Positions 24,492 through 36,228 of a DNA stretch of 64,000 nucleotides are shown piece by piece (the stretch's first letter is position 1; each line of letters opens with the position of its first letter). The DNA is from Cricetomys ansorgei (Eukaryota; Chordata; Mammalia; Rodentia; Nesomyidae): positions 9,010,501 through 9,074,500 of the forward strand of contig JAMJFZ010001133.1 of the NCBI GenBank assembly GCA_026225945.1. Reading direction: 5' to 3'. Made by a program: the position numbers and the translations under genes. A model generated the notes under the pieces. The model was not told the origin of the DNA. It was given only the letters and a program-made list of their open reading frames with translations, and searched no databases.

Positions 24492-27400
24492 TTGAAGCTT
24501 TGCTTCATCCAGAAAAATGAACGAATGTGTAAGTATAAATGTGTAAATAAGTGTGCTTTAACTGGGAATGGAAAGAATATGGTTGTTGAAACTTGCCTTC
24601 ACCCGCAAGAGGTGTATGTATGTGCTTAAGATGTATGTATGATATTTATAGAAAAAATACAGTAGAAAATAAGTTTAAATGTGAGAAAGAAATTGTATAG
24701 AGGGGAAAAGGCTTAAGAAATGAAAGGAGAGAAGGAAGAAGCATGAATAAAGAGAGAAGTCTGATCCTATCTATAAGAGGTGTGATTTTTTACATTATTT
24801 CCCTTATCCACCCATCCCTCTTGGATCACTGAATACTCTCCTGGGATTGGCCCCCCAGCATAAACCAAAGTATTTCATTATAGCCCATCAACATACACAA
24901 ATGTTATTTATTGATTTAAAAACACATTTTCAAGACTGTAATTATGTGAATTAATGTATAAATTTGTATGTGATTTAGCATGTGGGATACAGTAAATCAA
25001 TGCCTTTCCTCACCAAGAGCAGGCACAATGATACCACGTAGGGTTCACATTTCAATCCAACACCTTTTCACTGGTTCATAGGCTCTATTTCATGACCTTA
25101 TGATCTGATTGGTCAGAATCCTGGTCAACAGGGGTTGATGTCATTCCTGTCCTTTTATTTCTTTATAATAAATGACAGAATCCCTGGAAACATTCTTTCT
25201 TGTGCTTTATATTTCCCTATCATTTTATCATTCTTTAGTCTTACTTGGAGACAATTGTAAATTCAGTGAAATGGATGTTCTCAAGAGGGCAAAAGAATCA
25301 TACATGGCCCATCCAACTTATTTTCTCTTATTCTCCATGACAGCTGGTTGAAATGAACATTGAGAGAATTCGTGTGGCACATACTCAGAAGAAGAGTTCA
25401 TAAAGTCCCCTAAATCACCAAGACAATGACCCTGTTTCTTTGGTTTCAGGGAATACACAGTGTTCTTTCCATCTTCTTTCCCTGTGCTTGTCCCAGCTAC
25501 ACAGCAGCCAAACCATCAGCACCTGTGTACACTAAAGGTAAAGTCAGGCACTTGCCAAACTTCTCCCACTAGACAGAACTGAGGATCCAAAGTTACTGAA
25601 TGGAAATAAGGATGTATACAAGCCAAGGTGTAGTGCAGACTGAGACTTTTAGCAATAAGAATCAGGAGAAATCAAGCAAGAACTCAAGAACTGCCCCATC
25701 TGGGGCAGACAAGTCTGTGTGTGGCACATATTCATTGCCCTCTTCCTCTCAGCCAGCTCTCTTCAATAACTGCACCCTACACATTGATGCTATATGTAAG
25801 CCATTGCTTACATTTTCATTTGCCCAAACACATCTTGCTTTCAAACCTTCCCCTGTCTAAGAAACAGGATGGTAGAATAGCCACTAACCACTAACCATGG
25901 ACTCTGCATCTTCAGAAGCTCACTGAAAGGCTGGCAGTTACTCACTCCCACTATCCTCTTCTGGAAATCCAAGGAAGGAACTGTGCACCACTCAAAAAGA
26001 AAGGCAATTTTCCTGTGATTTCAAATGTATGAAAAGAAAAATCTTTCTTGCAGCATTGGCAGTAAACTGTACAAACAATAAATTGTTCTGAAGATTGATT
26101 ATGCTCCCAAGTGCTCCCATGACCATTAATCAAAGACATCAGCAACTTACTACATTACCTGTCATAAGCAAGTAAGAGCTAAAAAACCAACAAACACAGC
26201 TAAATTTGCTTGTAATTTGTTCAGGCCGTCTTACGAGTCCCTGAAAATGGAAAGCAAAGCAGGTCCTCAGTGGACCAAAAACCTACGCGTTCCCATTTGT
26301 ATTACGGCACCAGCAGAGTTTGATTCTAAATTGTAAATTTCATGATAGACTCTAGCTCATGATGCGATCCTGTTCTAAAAGACGTAAGTTTTCTATGTGG
26401 AAACGTGGCCCATAGCTGCTATCTTGTTATGCATCTTTGAGAAAAATTTACTTTATTTCTCTACTTTCTATACCACCTTTCTGGTTACAGGAATAAATCT
26501 AAGCAGAATGCTCAATCTGGTCTCTTTGGCAAGAATTTCAATCATTACAAATTTACTGTGAGGGAAGTTGAATATAACATGAGGAAACAAACTGTTTCAG
26601 TGGAATCGGATAAAGCTGTGGTCTCTCTAATGCCAGGGTTTGGCACTGCGCTCTGCTACCTGCCTTCACGGGTTCTTAGACTTTTTAGGTAAAGTTTAAT
26701 AAGGATGAGTACTCTTTCATTGCAAGGATGCAGTGAATCTTATTTTGTCATGTTCCTCTTACAGCGTGGTCTCTGGGGAAACAAGAAGCTCTATCCAGCT
26801 TCTAGGGATGAAGCCATGAAAACCAGACTTGCTAAAATAAATGTCAATAAGGCCATGTGTAAGATCAAAATGCTTTAAAATGTGAAACCTGTTCAGTGGT
26901 TTAAGTCAAAAATGCCTTTCAATAAAGTACAGCAAAAGAAGCATTGGTTAATTCCTTTTGTTGTAAATTTAGCCTGATGATTTTTTTCCAATAAACAAAT
27001 GAACATGATAAGTAGAAGTATTTAAAATTAACTTTTAATAGTTATTTAGCACTAATTAAAATAAAATGAGGGTGAAATGAGGCATCTTAGTCCTTTACTA
27101 AGGTCTCATCTTTTCCCTCTACCTTTGTCCTATTTCTAAGGGCAGTAGAATGTTTCTGACATGAGTGAATGAGAGTGTATGTACCTGTCTCTTGCTCTGT
27201 ATACATGCATGATGGACCCTCACTGTACAGGATGTGACCTGTACAGGCATGATTTCTACACAGTTAGTTCTCTGATCTCAAAATTTCTTTCCAGACCTTG
27301 ACTTTCACAGTAGCCCTATATGTGTTATAGTCTAACTTCACAAAGAAGTTCTCTTTTACTCCTGCAGAATTTAAGTGGCTCTTCTGCTAAAACCTGGCAT

Positions 27401-29609
27401 ATACGATGATCTTATGTAGTAGGTTGACCCCAATTCTTTCGATCTTTTGAGTTTCACTTTAGTCTGAACTTCCATGATACACTATACATCTATTCTTCAC
27501 CAAGAAGAATGCCAGAGACTCAAAGCCTGCCTTCTGGGGAGCAGGATGGGTAAGAGATTTTTATCCTATAAACAAGAAAATAATTTCAGCAGAAAGAAAC
27601 ATATTTCTGGGCAGTTCTTCCTCTAAGGCAATTTCTAAAACTATTCCAGAAGAGGAGAGTAAGCAGAGAGCATCACTGGATGGTAAAGCTCCAGTTACTG
27701 CTCAGGGTTCATCAGGGAATCTCAAATCTAGTTTTGTCTTCTGGGAAACATTAACTTAAAACATAGAAAGTAATAGAAAACTGTAAAGTAGGAGTGAGAG
27801 AAAGAGTTTGCTACACTGATAAGTATCCATATGAAACAGTTAAGGATAAAAATTGAGCTGTACTGTGACTACCCGAAAGTTAAATAACATTGGAAGCATA
27901 TTCACTACTGGAGTAAGGGAAGAGGTACCCAGGAATCCCTCTGAAAGGCACACTCTGACCACCTCATCCTGCTTCCCTAGTCTGCTTCAAAATGGTACCC
28001 CCACTTCAAATGCTCACATGCAAATACTTACATTTCAACAATTGTCAACACTCATCTGAACGCTTTTTCATTCTCCCTTACCTTTGTAAATCACATTTAT
28101 TTCATAACGTTAAACTCAAGCCAGATGAAATCCCTTGACAAAAGAATCATATAAGTCCAAATTGATCTCTTAAGTGGATCAATAGAAACTTAACCGAAAT
28201 GGATTGGGGATTTTATCAAACTTGATGTAGTAGAACACTAATAAAATCACTTCCAATTCACATATATGGAGTTAAATTCTCAGCACAAATTGATCTGATT
28301 ACCAAGGATGAATGGTCAACTTTAATAATGGATTAAGGTGGTAAAGAATTCTTTCTCTGTGCAGAAATGCTTTCCCCTTTTAAACTCATGAAGACGGCTT
28401 TTACTTTTCTACTTTCACTGAACTGTATTCACATCTTACATGGTCAGGTCTGCATTTAGAATTGTCTCAGTTTAAAACATTTGACTCAACTTGGAACTGT
28501 TTTCAAAAGAGAATTTTGTATCAGCCAAAAAAAAAAAAAAAAAAAAAAAAAGCCATGAGGCTTGCATTGTTTTAGGAAACAATGTTATTCCTGAAAGCTA
28601 CTTGTAAAATAATACAAATAATAAGACACATGTTAACATGTTAACATGTTAACATATTTCTACTTGATGTGCTTGCTTTGCCTATTCTATGTGTATTAAT
28701 TTGTGTTTGTGTTTTGAATATGTTACATATTACAGTTTATTGGTATTCCCTAAATGAATTTATGCATGAAAAATCTCTGATCATTTTGACACTATATTGG
28801 AGTAAAGTTTTAACACAGTAATCAGCTAAGGCCGAGGGTGATATTTCTCCAAGAGAGAAAACCTCTACCTGCTTCCTCTTCATTTGAAATATTAGAAAGC
28901 TCCATCTCTTCAACAGTCAACAACTGTATTAAATGTTGGCTGCAGAATGTGCAAGCGAGCAAGCTTCTCCAAAGGAGAGCAAGATTTGTTACCATGGAAT
29001 GAGTGAATGCATTTTAATGCTGACCACTAGGGTTCTTCCCCACCCCCCCACGCCCCCGCCAGGGATCATTCTCTGTGCTGTTATTGCTCTTTGTGTCTTT
29101 GATTCTCTCTCTCTCTCTCTTAATCTTACCTCTACTAGGAAAATAGACTCCAATTTCAAAACCTTCTCCGTCCAAGGAAACATTTGAAATAAGCATTCAA
29201 GGTTAAGAATAAGTCTTGTGTTTCCCAAGAATACAAGGCCCTCTAAATCAACTGGATTGCTGCACATATGAACTGACAGAGACTGAAACAGCATACACAA
29301 GGCTATGTATGGGTCTGAACCTGATGAGGACCTAGAGCTGAAAGGAGGTGTGGACACATGCCTCCAACCCTAACCCAGAAGCAATCTCTGATTGATGACT
29401 ACTTGAAAATGCAAATTGAGTTTTCTCCAAGAGAGTCTCATGGGGAAACAAACTTCTCTTAAGGGTAGGCTGCATGCCCAGCCAGAGATGGCCAACAGGG
29501 GAAAAAAAAAACACTCAGTGGCATCTTTGGCAGTTCCTTATCTCATAATGTTGTGTCACAGCTTTTTTAAATCTCATTTTGTATTTTATTTTACTTATAT
29601 TTTTCTCTC
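22301..29609. other. Intergenic, no gene recognised
   Basis: Holds simple repeats: (TTTA)n at 22625-22652, (TG)n at 24456-24484, A25 at 28527-28551 and (CT)n at 29106-29120. Two stretches look faintly retrocopy-like but were not identified (23130-23460; 26760-26945, ending in AATAAAG). Confidence 0.5.
28628..28655. repeat. 8 bp palindromic tandem repeat
   Basis: Three head-to-tail copies of ACATGTTA, giving repeated GTTAAC and ACATGT palindromes. Confidence 0.9.
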
Positions 29610-29968
29610 TTTTTACCCTACAGGTCCTTTGCACATATATTATGGATTTCAGTTTAGTATCTTTATGGGATTCCTGAGTGTGTGACTAAATGGATCTCCG
29701 GGTCTATCATCTATTTCTTCTGCCTTCTTCTTGGGCTCCTTTCCTTCTGTTTATTTGTCCTATTCCGATATGTCAGTTTTGTTTTATCTTATTATATTTT
29801 TTTATTATTATCCCTTAGAAACCTGCTTGTTTTCTAATGAGAGACAGAACGGGAATGGGTCCAAATGAGACGGGAGATGGGGAGAAACTAGGAGTAATAG
29901 AAAGAGGAAATACTGTAATAAGGATATAATATATAAGAAAATATTTTTTTCAATAAAAAGAAACAAAA
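29610..29968 (+). mobile_element. Lx-type L1 3' UTR end
   Basis: Sequence order matches rodent Lx L1 3' UTRs: CATATATTATGGATTTCAGT, GGGATTCCTGAGTGTGTGA, TTCTAATGAGAGACAGAACG and GAGATGGGGAGAAACTAGG, with terminal CAATAAAAAGAAACAAAAG. It is truncated at its 5' side. Confidence 0.85.
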
Positions 29969-31761
29969 GTTTTGCGATTTTATACTCTGCTTATTGTCAG
30001 TTGTGCTTTGAAGTCCGACTATTTAAACATTGTTGTGCCTCAGTCAAGGAAAAACAGGATAGGCTACGCAGACGCTTTTTTATCCTAGTCTTCAGTTGAA
30101 AAGTCTGTACTGTATCCAAATGTTCCCCATCCTTTCAGCTCAGGGTAACTCTGGAATTCTCATTGTAATGTGATATTTAGAACATCTACAGTATTTGCAC
30201 TTGCGTTAGTTTCTCTGTTCATCCTCACCCAGAACTGCACAATAGAGTTGATCAGTCTAGCACAGACTCTGAATAAGTGCACTCAATAGAATTAATGTCA
30301 CTGTATAACCACGCTCACACCTTTCTACCTGGGAACGATGAGGAAAAAAAGTGATGAGGCATTTATACAGACTCATAAATGGCTCCGAGTTATTTCCAGC
30401 TTCCCTGAAAGCTGTCTCTTGTTGGGGCTCTTCATTCTTTTGTTATGTTCTCTTGAAAATAATTTTATGATAGTTTAATAACTACAAAAGTAGTAAAAAA
30501 TACTTATTATAAAATGAATATTTGGAAAACCTGGAAAGTTATTAAAAAATAAGTAAAATCTCAAATTCTTCAAACCATTTATAAACCCACAAAAAAAAAA
30601 ATCATCATTTCTATTTTTTAAAGCGCCCAGGCTTTAAAAAGATTCTATTTGATGAATAGAAAGGTAGCTAGATTGTGGAAAATAGACGGGGAAGAAAATG
30701 GAAAGAAAACAGACTAGAGAATACATTCAAGAAACTCAAGAAAATGGGTCTTCCGTGGTTACCTCAAAAGATAGCTGGTTCTATTCTCAGCCCAGGAAAA
30801 GATTCAGGAGAGAGATGAGGCAAACATAAATGGCCCCAGGACCTATGAGAAAGAAAATGATTCAGACCACGGTTAGCATCAAAGCACTCTAGCTCAGAGA
30901 ATGCCATTCATATGTAGATCGCAGGACATTTGCAGCTTGGAACAACATCTCCCGGATCTCGTTTGAGTAAAGTACCACCATCTTTCCTGAGTAAGAAGTC
31001 AGGAAATTTTGTAGGAAAATGATATGACTTCCTGTGAGAGGCAGAAATCATACTACGAGATGACAGAATGGTGTGAACTGCCATCACTGTAAGAGTACCC
31101 TAACTGCATAAACATCTGGAGGTGGGCATGGTAACATGAAGTCATGGCAGAAATCACCCAGTGTGACAGAGGGGTGAAATAAAACGTGAAAGTGATTGTT
31201 AATTCTGAGGTCAAGCATTATTACTTCCCTACCTTTTGGGGTGATGTCTCTGCATCCTGCCCTGTTAAGTTTGGAAGTCCGTGTATGACCTATAACAAAT
31301 ACAATGTGTATAAAAATATGTGCTTCATTAGAGGCAAGGGCTTTGAACTTTCACTTGATCTATGTCTCTTCTCTCTGCAGTGATAGAGTTCCAGAGGCAA
31401 TGGCTACGTCACTCTGAATAAATACTGTAGGGACTAACCAAGGAAAATAGCCAGAGCTAGGGAGTGAGGACATTCATGTAGGAGACATTTGTTATCAAAA
31501 GTCAATAAGTCACACCTGCAGTGGTTGCATAAATGTTTACATTCCATTTATAAGAAATCTAAGTCTAGCATCTGAACTTAGCTTTAGTCTATGTTTGATG
31601 TAAGTGGCCAGGCTTTCTTCAGAGTTCATTAGAACACAATGTAAGAAAATGTCAGGAGCCAATATTCTAATATAGGTAGATTCATTTTTCTCCTTCCATA
31701 TTCAAGAAATAAAACTATTACGTGCAATGTGGCTTTACAAGTCAAGATTAGGACTAACTAT
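29969..31761. other. Intergenic, no gene recognised
   Basis: AT-rich single-copy-looking DNA without recognised repeats or exons. Confidence 0.5.
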
Positions 31762-32203
31762 CTTAGTCACTGTCCTATTGCTATGAAGACACAACATGAC
31801 CATGGCAACTCTTACAAGAAAAAATGTTTGATTTGGGACCTGCTTACAGTTTCAGAGTCTGTTCATCACCATCAAGGCAGGGAGCATAGTGACAGGCATT
31901 GCAGACACAGGTATGGCAGATGTGGCAGGCATGGCAGGCATGGCAGGCATGGCAGGCATGGTGCTGAAAGAGTAGTTGAGAGGTGCATCTGGATCTACAG
32001 GCAGAGGGAGACTGGGCCTACCATGGGCTTTTGAAACCTCAAAGCCTACTCCACAATGACACACTTTCCCCAACAAGGCCATACCTACTCCAACAAGGCC
32101 ACATGTCCTAATCCTTCTAATCTTAACAAAGAATTCCACTCTTTGGTGACTATGCATTCAAACATATGAGTCTATGGAGGCCATTCGCATTCAAAGCACC
32201 ACA
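31762..32203 (+). mobile_element. Rodent-specific interspersed repeat (~440 bp)
   Basis: Begins TTAGTCACTGTCCTATTGCT and contains CCAACAAGGCCATACCTACT. It ends CATATGAGTCTATGGAGGCC then CATTCGCATTCAAAGCACCA. I recognise this as a common muroid repeat of probable LTR origin. An internal short tandem (GGCAGGCAT units, ~31925-31962) has expanded. Confidence 0.6.
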
Positions 32204-34184
32204 CTGAACTATTGTGAAAATTACTGGAAATTAAAGAAAAACAAAAACAGACACAATTTGTCTATAAATGACAAACCTTCAAGCATATCATCTAGATAAT
32301 TATAAATATGGGTAAAAGGAGAAATCTTAACATCAGTCAAATGATCTTCTCTGCAGTATAACTACCAAATTTACAAATAGTTATGTATGCATAAATTTGG
32401 AGAGCAGTTAAGGAAACGGCTAAATTTCTGGCTTGAACAATGAGACAAGTGCTAATTATTCTCTAGAGAAAGAAAGAAAGCGTACGGAGACTTGAACTGA
32501 AAGGGGAAAATCTCATATAGAGATGGAGGTCAGAAAAAAAGCCAGATATGGGAGATGACATATAGGTATTTGTTTATGTGTTCGTAAGTACAGGGGTAAT
32601 GTCCTATACTCAGCAAGCCAGTTGGCACAGTGCTAATACCATTTATTAACTTGTTCCATTCTGTGATTTAAACTTTCAAGAGAACAGAAAAGCAGAGGAG
32701 AAATGGGGAAATGTTTTTTACCAAGACAGTAAAGTAGTGAAAATAAATACTTACACAGTAACATGCTTTAACTCATTTGGAGTAAGTGCCAGCCATTAAA
32801 TATAGTCAAAACAGACACCATGCTGTGAATTACAAGGTCGTAAACACCCCTTTAACTGGTGTTTGACTTGTTAGAGTGTAATGGTGGGTGGAGAGAAGTA
32901 TCACAATAAATAATAGAAGACAAATTCTAGGCCTGTCAGCAAGGATTCCTTATGTGTTATTTTCACTTAAACATTGAAAGAAATGACAAAGGCTTAAATA
33001 GAATGAAAGCCAACTTAATGAAGTCTTTATACAGCTCAGCAATAATTGAATCTAAACTATTTTCCAGACAAGACAATCTGACACTTAAGTCAAATCTTGG
33101 TTTTCCGAGATTAAAACTTAGTCAGATATCCTTCTAGAATTGTATTTGTTGGGTATATTAAAAGGGTAAAAATCTTCATGTCATAAGCTTTCTATTCTTC
33201 TCGATGCCATGGTTGTCTTCAGAGTCCCTTAATAGTTATTGGGTTTGCTCTGTAGGAGGAGATGCTGGAAATTAATGCTGACTTAGTCACACTGGAGTTT
33301 TGAGTATAGCAATAAATCTAAAGTAAAGAAATACTATGAACTTCTGGAGGTTAACTGGCCTTCAGTCCAGTTAACCAACCTTTCAGCTTCTAAAGATAAA
33401 ACTATTTGAATTGGGATTGATCCAAATTTATGCTGTCATCATAAAATCAAAACATGTCAAAGATGGTCTTACATTAATTTCTAAACTGCAACGGTTGTCT
33501 GTGAATGAACATGCTTTAAGAAATTCAATTGGTTATGGATTAACACATTTTACCATTTAGCTATAGTTCCGCTTTAGGTTAAACACCCTGTCATATACTC
33601 AAAACCCTAAAAATTCAAGCACATCTTCCTGTACATCTTAGGTACATAGCTATAAGGCCTGAGTTGCAAATCCTAAAGCAACTAGAAAATGTCAGTGCTA
33701 CTTCATAGTTGCTGTAATTCTGAAGACTTCCTATTCCTTGGTGTCATCAGTACTTGCAGATCCATTCAAAAAGGAAACTGTTTAACAAGAAAACATTTAA
33801 CAAGAAACGGGCACACCCCATACACATCTCTTCTAGTTCTCTAGTTCATTAAGGCTGTTAAATATGTGTATTCACAATAATGAAGCATTTTGGCAGGATG
33901 TCCAGCTTTTAGTCATTTTTTTTAAATTCTCCATATCTGTCTATTACAACTTTCTTCTTCCCCATTCTTCTTCCTCTCTCAAGATCAAACAAATTGCTTT
34001 CTTACTTTCATATCTGACATCTCTGCCATATCTCATTGGAATGTTCTAACTAAAAATAAAGTCTTCTTTCTAGTTTATAGCACCCAGTGCAATCTCTAAT
34101 CTCTAGCACAGGAGTTTTCAATAGGATCTTCTGAGACAACAAAATGATTTATATTCATCTCATCCAAACAATAGACACAAGCTT
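32204..34184. other. Intergenic, no gene recognised
   Basis: AT-rich. No transposon or coding similarity recognised. Confidence 0.5.
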
Positions 34185-34281
34185 GTGTGGCTGATGAGCA
34201 TTTGAAATGTGGGCTAGAGCAAGTGAAGAACTGAAGTTTTAACAATTTCAATTTAAATAATTCCATGTGGCTAGTGGTCTT
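34185..34281. mobile_element. MER5-like hAT DNA transposon remnant
   Basis: CATTTGAAATGTGGGCTAGA, AAGAACTGAAGTTTTAAC and CCATGTGGCTAGTGG match the MER5 (Charlie-derived, non-autonomous) pattern. The copy is old, with no terminal repeats seen. Confidence 0.55.
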
Positions 34282-34299
34282 TATTTAAGACATCCAAAG

Positions 34300-34371
34300 T
34301 GGTCAGGATTAATATATGTACGTATGAGTAACACTAAAGGGACTCAGGTTGTATTCATAAATTCATATGTA
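34300..34371 (+). mobile_element. L1 3' end, left part (split by ERV)
   Basis: CTAAAGGGACTCAGGTTGTA and surrounding ATATATGTA are typical of the Lx-type L1 3' UTR. The L1 resumes after the retroviral insert at 36080. Confidence 0.6.
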
Positions 34372-34695
34372 TGTAGTAGTTAGCCACTGTGTGGGCTCCC
34401 CAAGAGAGATAAGGAGACATATTCATAGGTGCAAATCCTGCCAGACCTCATCAGAGACAATCACCATCATGGCAAGAGCCATACTGGAAAGCGGAACACC
34501 AAGCATGTCATTTCAGGGGATTTTACTGATACATAAGTTACTCAGGTGTTCTATTGATATCACATGAAGATCATGAGGAATTTATATAAATCTAACACCT
34601 GCAGATAATACAAATGCCAAGAAATAGGCTTCCTTTCACCCAACAGTGCACAAAACAACCATTTTAAACATAACTAAAAATAAACTTCTGTAATA
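34372..34695 (-). repeat. 3' LTR of the ERV (324 bp)
   Basis: Shares with the other LTR CATCATGGC, GCCATACTGGA, GATCATGAGGAAT, CCTGCAGATAATACAAAT and CACAAAACAACCATTTTAAA. The minus-strand start is mutated (TATTACAG instead of TGTTGCAG) and the poly(A) hexamer reads AGTAAA. Confidence 0.8.
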
Positions 34696-34708
34696 TTTCC
34701 CCTTTTCT
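34696..34708 (-). other. Polypurine tract of the ERV
   Basis: AGAAAAGGGGAAA on the minus strand immediately precedes the 3' LTR start, as required for plus-strand priming in retroviruses. Confidence 0.75.
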
Positions 34709-34974
34709 GTATAAGACAATAAAAAACTTGCTTTATCTCTATAACACAATTTAACACTAAACCAGCCAAACTATTTACAAGAGGAATGATCACAAGGACA
34801 GGACTAAATAAAACCAAATATCTATCAAGTTTTTCATAATATCTTTGGACAGCAGAAAAACATTATCAATGTCCATTATCTGGAATTCACTCATGATCTT
34901 CTGGGCTCCTCCAAAGGGCTTGGGTTGCTTCCTTGACTCTGGCCTCTGCAGCACACACAGATGGCTCCATTCTA

Positions 34975-34977
<3 letters not shown>

Positions 34978-35015
<38 letters not shown>
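34978..35015 (+). repeat. (CTG)n microsatellite inside the ERV
   Basis: Twelve uninterrupted CTG units plus CT. The poly-Leu and poly-Ala frames are artefacts. Confidence 0.97.
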
Positions 35016-35524
35016 ATCATTGGTGGTCATCCCATGGCACTGGCATCTTCAAAACTGCTGGGGCCCCTTCTGCAACTGGGCTGTACTTTCACTAATAGCC
35101 ATCTTCGTGGTCCCAGGTCTCAGCTTTTCTGCATGAGCCCTTCAATCTGGGCCTTCTACTGCTACTGAGGCTTTACCTTCACCAATGGCCTCTCCTAGCC
35201 TTTCATAGTGACAAGCCTCAGCTGTTCTGCAATGACCCCTTCATGCCTTCAAAACTAGTACCACCTGGGTAACTCTTACACATTACCAAGTCTGGCAGCC
35301 AGCGTGAGATACAACTCAGCCAATTCTGGAAGACAGCTCCTGTGTGCTGACACTTCAGAGATACTTTCCAGATCTTAAGATGGAGACTGCTTTACAAGAA
35401 AACAATTGGTAACCTTGTCTTCAGGAAGGGTTCCCTCATGGGATGGAATTCTCATCACCACAGCTGATGTGTCTTGCCGGCACCACCTTACCAGTATCTG
35501 GACTGCGTGTAGTCAGGTTTGCAG

Positions 35525-35602
<78 letters not shown>
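35525..35602 (+). repeat. (GAAA)n microsatellite inside the ERV
   Basis: About 19-20 perfect GAAA units, with a purine-rich tail to ~35627. Confidence 0.97.
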
Positions 35603-35603
<1 letters not shown>

Positions 35604-35703
35604 AGGAAAGAAAAGAGAAAAAAAAAGGACTCTGCAAAGTCTGGAGTTTCTTTTTCTTCCTTGTCTCCATGTTGGGTGTGGCTGATGTGATGTTGGTGAT
35701 ATT

Positions 35704-35725
35704 GTGCCCCAAGTTGGATGCACCA
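35704..35725 (-). other. Primer-binding site, lysine-tRNA type
   Basis: On the minus strand it begins TGGTGCATCC and continues AACTTGGGGC. With one inserted base and a few changes it parallels the Lys1,2-tRNA 3' end complement (TGGCGCCC then AACGTGGGGC). It starts 2 bases after the 5' LTR, the canonical spacing. Confidence 0.7.
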
Positions 35726-35727
35726 CT

Positions 35728-36079
35728 TGTAGTTGTACACCTACTGTGACAGCTCAGCAAGGAAAACATGGGAGCACTTTCATAAGTACAAACTCATAAG
35801 TACAAACTCATAAGTACAGACCTCAGCAGAGGGAACTACCATCATGGCGAAAGCCATACTGGAGAGTGGAACCCTGAGTGTCTCATTTCAGGGTTTTTAT
35901 TGATACCTAAGCTCCTCGGGTGTTCTAGTAATACCACATGCAGATCATGAGGAATCAAACATCTTTTACATAAAGCCAACGCCTGCAGATAATACAAATA
36001 TCAAGGCTTAGGCAGCCCTTCACCCAACAATGCACAAAACAACCATTTTAAACATAACTAAAAATAAACTTCTGCAACA
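35728..36079 (-). repeat. 5' LTR of the ERV (352 bp)
   Basis: On the minus strand it starts TGTTGCAGAAG and ends ACTACA. The AATAAA signal corresponds to 35896-35901. A 14 bp tandem motif (CATAAGTACAAACT, ~2.7 copies at 35781-35819) would account for its 28 bp excess length over the other LTR. Confidence 0.8.
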
Positions 36080-36228
36080 TATATATGCAACCTTAATAAA
36101 GAGAAGGAGTCTATGAATCTGAGAGGGAGGGGGCCAACACAAGTGGAATTGGAGGGAAGAAAAAAAGGGGAAATGATGTAAATATTATACTAATATATAA
36201 CATTCTCAAAATAAATAGACATGAGTAT
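36080..36228 (+). mobile_element. L1 3' end, right part
   Basis: CTATGAATCTGAGAGGGAGG, TTGGAGGGAAG, GGGGAAATGATGTAAATATT and CTCAAAATAAATAGACATG match the terminal Lx-type L1 3' UTR, continuing the piece left of the ERV. Confidence 0.7.

Larger units (their letters stand above)
34372..36079 (-). mobile_element. Internally deleted class II (ERVK-like) endogenous retrovirus
   Basis: A 1708 bp element with two related LTRs (35728-36079 as 5' LTR, 34372-34695 as 3' LTR on the minus strand). A lysine-tRNA-type primer-binding site lies two bases inside the 5' LTR and a polypurine tract abuts the 3' LTR. The ~1.0 kb interior has no gag, pol or env reading frame and carries (CTG)n and (GAAA)n expansions. 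Flanks TATGTA (left) and TATATA (right) match at 5 of 6 positions, as expected for a 6 bp target duplication. The insertion lies in an L1 3' end in opposite orientation. It is a non-autonomous or deleted provirus with no coding capacity. Confidence 0.8.

Noticed and set aside
26760..26945. Short reading followed by AATAAAG, suggesting a processed pseudogene
   Set aside because: No parent gene recognised and no poly-A tail or target duplication seen.
28628..28655. Short regular repeats considered as a CRISPR-like array
   Set aside because: Contiguous 8 bp units with no spacers, in rodent nuclear DNA.
34790..35168. Ala-, Ser- and Leu-rich ORFs on both strands
   Set aside because: They are products of the (CTG)n tract within the non-coding ERV interior, not retroviral proteins.
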